NCBI RefSeq assembly: GCF_002003265.1
Contig: NZ_CP019687.1
Span: forward strand, 1,054,001-1,118,000
Origin: Paenibacillus larvae subsp. larvae
GTDB taxonomy: Bacteria; Bacillota; Bacilli; Paenibacillales; NBRC-103111
DNA: 64,000 bases
Reading direction: 5' to 3'
The notes beneath the pieces were generated by a model. The model saw only the letters and a list, made by a program, of their open reading frames with translations. It was not told the DNA's origin and ran no database searches. This document shows positions 40,501 to 52,600 of this stretch, piece after piece. The position numbers and the translations under genes are program-made. Each line of letters begins with the position of its first letter. Position 1 is the first letter of the stretch.

Positions 40501-43500
40501 GCATGATTCCGACAATGGAGCCTCTAGAAATTCCGGAATTTCGCAGTGAATGGGCTAGCTGATTGGATTTTTCCTGCAGCTCGGCATATGTCATTTCTTT
40601 GCCCTCAAACCAAAGTGCTATTTTTTCCGGATGCCGGCGTGCCCGTTCATCAACCAAGTTGTATACCGTCATATGCCCGGGATATGTCACATTAGTCGCA
40701 TTTAACTTTTCATATTTAAGGCTCAGTTCATGTTTTGGAACGATCTTCATATCGGAAATGGCCGATTTTCCGTTTTGCATCGCCGACATAAGAATACGCT
40801 GATAGTAATCCTTGTATTTATCAATGGTACTTTCTTTGAAAAGTTCCGTACTGTATTCGAACTCAAAGAAAAGTTTGTTCTTTGCTTCTCTTACAGTCAG
40901 ACTCAGATCGAATTTCGATGTGGAGTTGAGATTGTATTTTTTCTCGGTTATATGATCTTCATCCAGTCCTTCATCTTCTCTGCGGTCAAGGAGATTGAAC
41001 ATGACGTCAAACACCGGATTGCGCCCGGTATCCCGTTCGACTACGATATGTTCCACCATATCTTCAAACGGATATTCCTGATGTTCAAAAGCCTCCAAAG
41101 TGTTCGTCTTGATTTCATTCAACAGCTGGTGGAACGTTTTTTCTTTGGAAGGACCGTTTCTTATCGGTAGCGTATTAACGAACAAACCGAGGATATTCTC
41201 CAAATCTTTGTAGTTCCTGCCGGCAGTAGGCACACCGACAACGATATCCGTTTGTCCTGTCAACCGGAACAGCATGACATTAAAAGCGGTAAGCAGGATC
41301 ATAAATAAGGTTGCATTCTGCTCCCTTGCCATCTGTCTCAATAAACCGGTTTCTTCCTCCCCGCATTCAAAAGTAAGGACGCTTCCCTCATAGGTTTTGA
41401 CCTTACCGCGCGGGAAATCAGTAGGAAGATTTAATAATGGAGACTTATCGCTGAATTTGGATAACCAGTAGCTCTTATGCGGCTGAAGCCGGTTTTTATA
41501 TTCTTCACTATTTATCCATACGGCGTAATCCTTGTATTGAAGCGGCAAGGGATTCAGTTTTTTACCGTTCAATAAAGTGTGAAAGTCCCGTTGCAACAGA
41601 TCCATCGAGAGCAGGTCAGTAATGATATGGTGAATATCGATGACGACAATATTTTTCTGTTCTCCTGTATGAATCAGGCCGACTCTTAAGAGGGGGGCCT
41701 TTTCCAAATTAAAGGGTTTAACAAACCCCCTTACAACCTCCTGAATGCTGTCCGGGCGACCAGACATATTCCATTCCTGAACGGAAAAAGATACTGATTC
41801 ATGTATTCGTTGATGCGGAACGTCATCTATGACAAGAAACGCGGTCCGCAAGCTTTCATGCCGGTCAATTAAGGTCCTAAATACCTGCTCTAACAGCTCT
41901 TTGTTCACCGTATGATTTACATTCTTCAGTATCGTTGTATTATACAAAGTGCTGTCGGGATTGATCTGATCCAGCAGATACATCCTCTTCTGTGCCGAGG
42001 AAACCGGATATTGCGGCTTCTTGTCGACCGGTGCCAATTCCATAGTGTGTGTCTTGCTGCTTAAAGATTTTTCCATAATCAAGGCAGCGATGGATTCCCC
42101 TGTCAGGTTGTTAAAAAAGTCTTTCAGCGGAATATCCGTATTAAATTGCTGACGTATGGTGGAAAGTACGGTTATAGCTTTTAAGGAGTCCCCGCCCATT
42201 TCCAAAAAATCATCTTGTATACCAATCCCGCTGATTCCCAGAATCTTCTGGAATATGTCTATGATCGATTGCTGGGTCTCATTCTGAGGCGCAATATAAG
42301 TTGTAGATAAATCGGATCGCACGACCTGTGTGGCAGACTTTTTAGTCATATCCAGCCGTTTGGACTCTTCCGGCATGGACCAGGCGTCAATTCTCGACTG
42401 CAATGCCGCGGTGGAGTTGACTGCGTGTCCTACTGAAGCCAAAGTAAGTACCTTTTCAAAGGCCTCCACCCCTTCGGCCGGTGTCATGGCAGTCTCTTCC
42501 CAAATTTCACCCCATACGCCGTCTTCATTCTTAGTAACGATCCAGCCGTCCCAGTTAATACTTAACCAGCAAGCGCCAGGATTCCGGTTTTGATTGACAG
42601 CATATGCATCAAGGAAAGTATTCGCTGCACAGTAAGCGGTATGTCCCAGCCCCCCAAAACGGACGAAATAGATGACATCAGTAAGCAAAAATCCAAATCT
42701 TTTTCCTTGAACATATTTTCCAGTACAACCGTTCCATAAAGCTTGGTTCTAAATTGCTGTTCGCTTTGCTGCTTTCCTGTTTCGGTTACCGAATGAAAGG
42801 CATCATTTGAAAGTGTACCCGCGGCATGGATAACTCCGTTTATACGTTCAAATTTTTCTTCAATTCTTTTAACCGCCAAACCCATCTGCTTCATATCCGA
42901 AACATCAGCCTGTTCCAGTACCAGTCCTCCAGCGAATCTCTCAATTTCCATGAGTTTACGGATTTTAACGCTAGTGGGCTCCTCATGTTTATGGGTACTC
43001 AACCAGTTTTCCCAATCTTCCCGTTCAGGGAAAAAAGAACGATGGATAAGAGCCAGTTTGGCTGTCCTTGTTTTCGCCAAATGGGCAGCTAGTTCGAGCC
43101 CTATTCCGCCTGTACCGCCGGTAATGACATAAACTCCGTTCTGCTTCAGCTTGGATGCTGTTTCCACAGTCTTGTCCAGCCGAACTTGTTCATAATATTT
43201 CAGCCATCTTTTTCCGCCGCGCAGGCATACGACAGGTTCCGGTCCAAGGTTATGAAATTCCTCTTTAAGCTGATCAATCAGTTTCGGATCTGGCAGTTCT
43301 GCCATTTCAATATCGATTATTCTACAGCTAATATTAGTATACTCTTGTGGTATAACCTTACATGGCCCAAGAATGGTACTGTGTTCGGGGTACAGTTGTT
43401 CCGTTCCAATTACTTCATGAATGTTATTTGCAATGACATGTATCTGAAGTTTTTCTGCCATAAATACGTTTAACGCGGCCTTCACCAAATGCAGTACACT

Positions 43501-46500
43501 GTAATAACCTCTTGTTTGGGAGTCGGTCAACCGCTGAAGAGCTTCCCTTTCCCGGTTAAGACTGCATAGATGAATGATTTTATGAATGGCACGTCCCGTC
43601 TCTCTGATACTTTTCATTAAAAGGAGGTAGTCACTTTCACTATGCGGATTGATGATATATTCTTTGTCTTCCCTCTTCTCAAATGCACTGCCTAATCTCA
43701 CATGGAGTACTTCACTGCCATCCGCACGTATCAATTCGGAAAGTGCCGTCCCGATACCGTATTCATCCATAAACAACAGATAACAAGTCCCGGTTTCAGC
43801 TTGTCCGTGTTTGTTTTGCGGTGATATGGACTGCTTCCAAAGCGGAAGGTAGAACCAATCGCTTGGCGATAAGCTTTTCCGCTTTCCGTCTTCCATCCAT
43901 GTCTTCTCCCTGGCCCGTTTGATCTGATGCACATCCGGCCAATAGTACTTTTTCTCGAATGGATAGGTCGGGAGCGGTATTCTCTGTCTTATTTCTCCGG
44001 CATGGTAAGTATTCCAGTTGATTCCTACACCGAAGAGCCATAACTTGCCCAACTGTTTCAGCAGGTAACGGTTGTCAGACATTTTGCGCGTTTGTGGCTG
44101 GACAAGGTTCACAATGTGACTGGACTTATCTTCGATATAGCGCCTTGCAATTGTGGACAAATCACGTCCCGGACCAATTTCGATGAACACATAATCGCCT
44201 TGGTTGGACAAATCTGCAATGCCTTCGGAAAACCGGACGGGCTCGACCAAATGCCTCACCCAATACCGGTAATGGGATAGTTCCCGATCATCCGCCTCTT
44301 TGCCGGTCATACCCGAAATGTACGGTACAGTTGGTTTATGTAAATGAGTGGTCTGCAGACCGCGTTCGAAAACATCAACGACAGATTCCATCATTGCCGA
44401 ATGGCCGGCGTGATTTGAATTAAGCCTCATGCAGAGGAGTTTTTGCTGCTTCATCTTATCTTCAAACCGTTCGATAGCCTCTTCCGAACCCGAAACAATA
44501 CACGCAGGATGATTCACTACGGCAATAGAAATTCCTTCCTCTAAAAACGGCCTGAGTTCTTGCTCCGGCAGTGGAACGCTAAGCATGGCCCCTTTAGGCA
44601 GGGACTGCATCAGCTTCCCTCTGTGTATCACAAGAGAGCATGCATCCCGCAGAGAAAACACACCCCCAAGACAAGCCGCCGCGTATTCTCCAAAACTGTA
44701 CCCGATCACAGCACTTGGCCGAATCCCCCAGTTTATCAGCAATTTTGCCAGCGCATACTCGAATACAAACAGGACAGGTTGTGCAATTTCCGTCCGATTT
44801 ATGTTCTCTTTTGCTTTGTCCATATTTTTTTTCGGATAAAGGGTATCCTTCAAACTATATCCGGTTAAGGAATGAAATATCTCAAAGCATTCATCCATTG
44901 CCTCCCGAAATACAGGTTCGCTCCGGTAAAGCTCAAGTCCCATATTGACATACTGGGAACTTTGGCCAGAGAACATGAACACCACTTGTTTCTTGTTTTC
45001 CTTGGAATGATAACGAAAAGATGTGCTTTCCCGGAGTAACTTCAGATTGGCAACTGCCTCCTCCCTATTTTCGCAGACAATTGCGGCCCGGTACGGGAAC
45101 ACATCTCTGCCAACCTGAAGCGTATACGCAGCATCTCCCAGGTCAATTTCCGGATTCCTCTCAAGACAGAAAGCCAGATTGTCTGCAGCCTGATCTAGAG
45201 CTTCTGATGACTTAGCAGACAAGACCAATAATTTGTCTGTTCTTCCATGTGAGCGTTCACCCGCTGCGGGAGCTTCCTCAAGGATAACGTGGACATTTGT
45301 CCCGCCCAAGCCAAAGGAACTCACACCTGCCCGCAAAGGATATTTCCCGTTTTTCCACTCGGTTAATTTATGATTAACATAGAAAGGGCTATTCTCAAAA
45401 TCAATCTCCGGATTTGGCGTTTCAAAGTGCAGACTGGGAGGAAGTTTTTTATTTTTCAAAGACAATACTGTTTTAATAAAACCTGCGACACCGGAAGCTG
45501 TATCAAGATGGCCTACATTGGACTTGACGGAGCCTACGGCACAAATCCTTTTTCCGTCAAGCTCGAAAGCTTTTTCCAAAGCTTTAATTTCAATCGGATC
45601 ACCCATGCTCGTGCCAGAACCGTGCGCTTCGATATAGCTAATGCTTTCAGTTTCTATTTCTGCCAGATGCAGAGCTTTGCGAATGACTTCAGCCTGACCC
45701 TCGACGCTTGGAGCCGTGTATCCCACTTTCCTTGAACCGTCATTGTTCATAGCTGTCGCCTTAATAACGGCATGAATGGTATCCCCGTCAGCCAAAGCAT
45801 TTTCAAGACTTTTCAGTACGACTATTCCCGCTCCATTTCCAAAAACGGATCCTTCCGCTTTCGCATCGAAGGAGCGGCAATGCCCATCCGGTGATTCGAT
45901 CATCCCTTCCTGGTAAAGGTAACCGTTTTTCTTAGGAAAACTTACACACACTCCGCCGGCTAGCGCCATAGAGCACTCTCCCAGCAGCAACCCCCGGCAC
46001 GCCTGATGAATTGAGGCCAAAGAAGTCGAGCATGCGGAATACATGGCAAAACTTGGCCCTTTCAAATTCAACTTATAGGATATCAGTGTGCCTATTGCAT
46101 CTTTATACGCTAACGTACCTGCCTCAAAACCTTCAGAACTTAGATTAGCGGTAAAATAAGAAGCCAGAGGGGGCCAATTAAAGTTGCTTGAGGCTCCGGC
46201 GTAAAACCCGATGTCCTCTTCATATTTGTTAGGGGTATATCCGGCATGTTCCATAGCTTCCCATGAACATTCAAGCAGCAGTCTGATTTGGGGATCCATG
46301 ATTTCCGCTTCTCTTGAAGAATAATGAAAAAAAGAGGCATCGAAATATTCGATGTCCTCAATAAATCCTTTAGCTTTGACGTAATTCGGGTTGTTTAGCA
46401 GTTCCGGGTCCACTCCTGCCTCTCTAAGTTCTTCATTTGAAAAAAAAGAGATGGATTCAGTGCCGTTAACGAGATTATTCCAATATTCATCGATATTTTT

Positions 46501-46563
46501 GGCTCCCGGGAACCGGCACGCCATGCCGATCACGGCAATTTCTAGTCCATTGGTATGGCTCAT
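37526..46563 (-). CDS. PKS-NRPS: KS - AT(atypical) - KR - ACP - C - A(Asn-like) - PCP - C (frameshifted)
   Basis: About 3,012 residues once one base is restored at 42650-42655. KS: S-A-C-S-T-S-L (178), H-G-S-G-T. AT: G-Q-S-S-Q instead of G-Q-G-S-Q, G-Y-S-F-G-E (623) instead of G-H-S-L-G, and H-A-G-H (719) instead of H-A-F-H, so it probably does not take malonyl-CoA; hydroxymalonyl-ACP is the obvious candidate. KR G-G-T-G-G-I-G (1147) is cut by the frameshift just before its catalytic tyrosine. ACP M-G-G-D-S-L (1456); C H-H-I-I-T-D (1648); A with D-L-T-K-V-N-E-V-G-K (A3 at 2114), near the asparagine code; PCP M-G-G-H-S-L (2508); C H-H-I-I-T-D-G (2696). Tail G-E-F-S-F. Start has GGAGGG 5 bp upstream. 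Confidence 0.87.
42650..42655 (-). other. Frameshift site in the KR domain
   Basis: The coding strand has six G where seven would give V-L-G-G-L-G-H-T-A-Y, the active-site stretch seen in the sister KR at about 16.4 kb (V-L-G-G-L-G-H-G-A-Y). As read the frame runs W-D-I-P and stops about 90 bp later. Confidence 0.85.
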
Positions 46564-46601
46564 ATTTTCCCTCCGTCAAATGGCAAAATAGATTGTTCTG
46601 T

Positions 46602-49600
46602 TCACGAATGGCTTTTTAGCTTGGCTAGTGTCTTATTCATAATGGATTTTTGTTTATTCAGCTTATCTTCTTTCGGTTTTTGCTCTGCTTCTTCGCCGCG
46701 TGTTAAATGCTCTGCAAGCGTATGAATGGTTGGATACGTATACATGGTTACAATCGGAATGTCCTGCTTCATAATCGCTTTCAATCTGCTGTTGGCCTGA
46801 ATCATATCCAACGAATTTGCTCCCAGATCAAAGACATTATCATGAATTCCGATCTCCTCATCTCCAAGCAGGTCCGTCCAGATTGAAATCAGCGTGTTTT
46901 GAATTTCACCTGTTTTGGCAGGCATATGGCGGTCTGTTTCAGCCCCCTGCTCTTTCAGGGAATAAGTTTCCTGATCTTTCACCATCTTCAGGAAACTTGC
47001 TTCTTCAAACGCTATCTCTGCCTGTAAGTCCACTGGCGAAACTATGACTCTGGATAGCAAGCTGGATAGTACGTAATTTATTACATCCATCCCTTCGGAT
47101 ATAGTTATGGCAGCTTTCAGCAACGTTTGGGTATCCGTTTTCAACCGTTCCCCCCACTTTTCAGCTGCTTCCACCGACATGCCGACGTCCTTCCAGTCGC
47201 ACCAGTTAATCGAAACAGTGTACGCTTTGCTTGAAGCCCGTTTATAGTTTGCATAGGCGTCCAGAAATTCGTTTGCCGCATTGTAGCTGACCTGCCCGAA
47301 TTTATAATGGTAGGACATGTTGCCATTGGATGAGAACAGAACAAGGAAGTCCAGTTCCTCATCCTCCAACAATGAATCGAGAATGAGCGTTCCTTTTACT
47401 TTTGGGGCAAGTATTTTCTCACTCATCTCCTTTGTGCGGTTTTGAATAATGCCTTCGTAGTCCGCAATGCCGGCAGCATGAATAACCCCATTGATTTTTC
47501 CAAATCGGGCTCTAATTCGGGCGATTGCCTCCTCCATCTGTTCAGAACAAGAAAGATCGGCACTTACGATCATCACTTCTGATCCGTTCTCCTCCATCCC
47601 CTGGATTCCGCGAATCTTTTTAATTGTACTTTCATGTGCGTCCCGAGCAGTCAGGTAATCGGACCACGATTGCCGGTCCGGGAATGGGGAGCGTCCCAAC
47701 AGGACGTAATTCGCCCGAATGCGTTTCGAAAGATGCTGCGCCATTGCAAATCCGATACCGCCCATTCCTCCCGTAATCAAATAGACTCCATTTTCTTTAA
47801 GACGCTCTGCCGATAATCCGTTATTGTCCAGCTGTACCTGCTTATATAATGGAGTCCAGCGGTATGAGCCACGATAGGCTATCATCAAATCGGGTTGCGG
47901 TGCGGAAATATCCCCAAGTATTCGTTCAATCAAGTCAGGAGTCTCTATATTAGTTGTTATATCAATACTTTGGCAGCTAATATTCGCGTATTCAAGCGGG
48001 CATATTTTCACAAACCCCAATACCGTTGCTTGTTCCGGATTTAACGCCTCTTCCCCGGTCACATCCTGCATATTACTTGTGATTACTGCCATTCTGATCT
48101 GCTTTGTAACTTTTAGAAGTCCAATCGATTGTGCGATGTACATGCAGCTGTAAAATCCTGCATCCTGTGCCAGCTGTAGTTGCGATACGGTCAATTGGCT
48201 TGTACTACTGCTGGAGATGCTCCATAAATGGATGATCCGGTCAGGAAACCTGCCGCTGGCCTGAAGTTCGCTGAACAAAGCCTGATAATTTGCTGGAATA
48301 CCCGGGTCCATAACATACTCTTGTTCACTGATTTTTCTGAATCCGGTTCCAATATCGACTGTTATTACGTGCCTATGATCTTTTTTCAGCCTTTCCGCCA
48401 TGTATTCTCCAATGCCCGGCCCATCTGCAAAAATCAGCCAGCAGGTTACTGCTTTCTCATCGCCATTATAATGATGGGTTGCTGAACGTTCCCAGGAAGG
48501 CATATAAAACCAATCGGAAATTTCCTGTTTTTTCTCCAAACTTGTACGTTCCATCATTTGATTTTCCAACTTTGCAGCTTTTGGCGTATCTTTAGGCCAA
48601 TAACGTTTACGTTCGAATGGATACGTAGGAAGAGGTATACGAAACATCTTTTCAGAATCTTTATAAAGCTCATTCCAATTCAAGTTTATCCCAAGAGACC
48701 ACAATTTCCCTAATGCTGACAGTAGGTGATGGCGGTCCAAGTAAGCGGCCTGCGAATTATCCGACATGCTGACGGCCGTTTGCCCCGCTTTCCCTTTCTT
48801 CCGGCGGTTGACCCATGATGTTAGCGTTCTGCCCGGCCCTGTTTCGATGAAAATAGCTTCCTGCAAATCCAGTAATTCACAAATCCCCTGATCAAAATAT
48901 ACTGTTTCCCGGAGGTGTTTCACCCAATAATTCGGGTCTGTCGCTTCCTCCGCTGTAATCCAGGTGCCTGTCACATTGGATATATAAGGAATTTGCGGCG
49001 GATTAAGGCGAATTTTCTGCATCTCGGCTTTAAATCTCTCCAACACCGGGTCCATTAATTTAGAATGGAATGCATGCGACGTTCTGAGCCGTTTTACAGT
49101 ATGACCTTGGTCTGTCAATTGTTTCTCTAACTGATCAATCAACAATTCGTCCCCGGAAATGACACATTGGGCCGGTGCATTTACTGCGGCAATCGATATA
49201 TTCTCATTGAGAAGAGGCTCCACTTCTTCTTTGGAAAGCGGAACGCTGAGCATAGAACCTGTTCGCATCTCCTGTATCCATTTTCCTCTTGCCGTAACGA
49301 GCCGTAGAGCGTCTTCCAAAGAGAGCACACCTGAAATGCATGCCGCAACATACTCTCCCAGACTATGCCCAATCATAGCGGAAGGAGAAATCCCCCGTTT
49401 CATCAGTAAACGCGCCAGGGCATACTCAATGATAAATATCGCCGGTTGTGCAATTTCCGTTTGAATGATTTGTTCAGCTGCCTGCTCCGTTTCCAGTTTT
49501 GGATAAAGAATATCCTTAATGGCAGCGGCCCCTAATTCGTTTAAAATGTCAAAGCAACGGTCCATCTCTTCATGGAAAGCAGGTTCATGCCCGTATAGTT

Positions 49601-52600
49601 CAAATCCCATTTTGACGTGCTGCGAACCTTGGCCCGGGAACATAAAAACAACCGGAGGGTTCTCTTTGGCTTTTGCCGTAAAGGTACCCGGTATTCCTTG
49701 GGAAGTCAGCAGGCTTGCCGCTTCATCATGAGTTGAGCAAACGATCGTTTTCCGGTACCTAAACGCTTTTCTTCCGGTTTGTAATGTGTATGCCACATGG
49801 GAAAGACTAACAGCAGGATTTTCCTTTACAAATTCCGCAAGATTGGCGCTCATCAAATCAAGTGCTTCTTCCGTACGAGCAGACAATGGAATTAAGCATA
49901 ATTCATTTTTTCCGGCAGACAGGGCATGAACAGCTTCTTCCAATACGATATGGGCGTTGGTTCCCCCGATTCCAAAAGAACTGACTCCTGCCCGCATCGG
50001 ATATTTGTCATGCTTCCATTCCGATGTAGACGAATTCACATAAAATGGGCTGTTGCTGAAATCAAATTTCGGAGTCGGATTATGGAAATGTAAACTCGCC
50101 GGGATTTCCCTATGTTTAAGTGCAAGTACGGTTTTTATAAATCCAGCCACACCAGCTGCCGCATCGAGATGACCGATGTTGGTTTTAACCGACCCGATTG
50201 CGCAAAACCCGGTATGTTCCGAATGAAAAGCTCTCCTCAATGCCTCAAGTTCGACAGGATCGCCCAATGTCGTAGCGGTCCCGTGGGCTTCCACGTAAGC
50301 AATGCTTTCTGCCTCCACTTCCGCCATCCTATGTGCGGCCTGAATCACTTCTGTCTGTCCTTCAATGCTGGGTGCTGTAAATCCGACCTTTCGATACCCG
50401 TCATTATTCGTTGCAACACCCTTAATTACAGCGTGAATGTAATCCCCGTCTTCGATAGCGGCCTGGAGTCGTTTGAGTACGACCACTCCCACTCCTTCTC
50501 CCGGGACGGTTCCTTGTGCTTTCTCGTCAAAAGCCCGGCAATGTCCGTCAGGAGAGAAAATCATGCCGTCTTGAAAAACATATCCGGCTATCGGTTCAGG
50601 GTAAATGGTTACCCCCCCTGCTACAGCCATGTGGCAATCTCCGCCTTGCAAAGCCTGATAAGCATTTACAATCGCAACAAGGGAAGTGGAACATCCTGTT
50701 TGCACCGTATAGCTTGGTCCTCTCAAGTTCAATTTATAAGATATATTCGTGCATAAGAAATCTTTTCTCGTCAAGATGGCCGCTTTATATTGATCGATAG
50801 AAGAAGTCGTATTATTCGATATCAGCGACGTCCAGTAAAAATCATCCGATGCCCCTGCGTAAAGCCCGATCTTACCGGGATAACTTTCGGGATTATATCC
50901 GGAATGCTCAAGTGCTTCCCATACACACTCGTGCAACAGTCTCATTTGCGGGTCCATAAGTTCCGCTTCTTTCGAAGAGTAGCCAAAAAAAGAAGCGTCA
51001 AAGCAATCCTTATCCTGTAATATTCCGCCCGCCGTCTTCACAAACGCGGGATTATCAAGCATCTCAGAATTGATACCAAGCTGTCTTAGTTCATGATCCG
51101 AGTATAACTGGATGGATTCTACCTCGTTTTTCAAGTTGGACCAAAATTCATCAACACTTCCCGCTCCAGGAAACCTTCCGGCCATTCCGATTACCGCAAT
51201 TTCCATTCCCGGTGTACTTTCAGGTGCCGGAAGACTCTCGTTTTCTCCTTTATCCTGATCCTTTCCCGATAAAAAATCAGATAGCGTGCTTACCGTCGGG
51301 TTAGCAAACATGTCGGCAATTGTTACTTCTTTAGAGGTAAGCGCTTGTAATCTTCCATAAACACGGATTAATTTTAGTGAATTACCGCCAATATCAAAAA
51401 AGTTATCATGGAGTCCCACCTGCTCAATGCCAAGCGCTTCCTTCCAAATCTGAGCAATGGCTTTCTCCAGCTCTTTTTCAGGTTCGATATACAGTTTCGC
51501 CCGGTTGCTTACAAATCCCTTTGGTTCAGGCAGTGCTGCCCGGTCTACTTTTCCGCTTGGCAATAGCGGCAATTTTTCCATCAGGACAAAACAGGATGGG
51601 ATCATGTTATCCGGCAGTATATTTCTCAAAAAATCCTTTATTTCATCGTGGCTTAAATCAATGCCCTCACTTACACAATAGGCGGCTGCATATTTCTCCC
51701 CTTGTTTATTTTCTCTTAGAACAACAATAGCGTCTTTGATTTGCGGATGCTTGAGCAGACTGGATTCAATCTCTTGCAATTCAATTCTGACCCCGTTAAT
51801 CTTGACTTGATCATCCTGTCTGCCCATATACTCAATACTTCCGTCCGGGAGCCATCTCGCTAAATCACCGGTACGAAACATCCGCTGCTCGGGACAAAAC
51901 GGATCGGAAACAAACCTTTGTTTTGTGAGCTCAGGCTTATTTAGATAGCCACGACCCACTGCAGGACCGGCAATACATAATTCGCCCACAACACCAACTG
52001 GCTGCAGCTCATCGTGCTTATGCAGGATATATATGTTGACATTATCAATCGGTTTTCCTAAAACAACATCCCTATCAAGCTCACATTTAGTAAATATCAC
52101 CTCTACTGTTGTTTCAGTAGGACCATACCCATTGTATAGGGTAAATCCGTTTTTGATTATTTGGTTTTTGAGCTGATTATCCAGTCTTTCACCGCCGGCA
52201 ATCACTCTCTTTAACCCAATGTCATTCTTTTTATCGTACAAGAGTTCCCGCAGCAAAACTGGCGTTACATCGATCAAGCCTAATTCGTGCTGTTGTAGAT
52301 AATTTAAAAATTGTTCCGTATTGAATAAAAGTTCCTGTTTGATACAGTAAACAGTTCCTCCCCGGATTAATGGAGCAAAGATTTGCTCTGCGCTTGGATC
52401 AAATACATAATTCGTCATGAATGGAATGTGCGTTTTTTCTTCAATTCCATGATTATTGATGTACCATATAAGCAAATTGACAAGATTTCGGTGTTCTATC
52501 AAAACTCCTTTTGGTTTGCCGGTAGAACCGGAAGTATAAAGAACATATACCAGATGGCTATCCGTAATCTCAATAGGCAGATTATTGCTTGGGAGGAATT

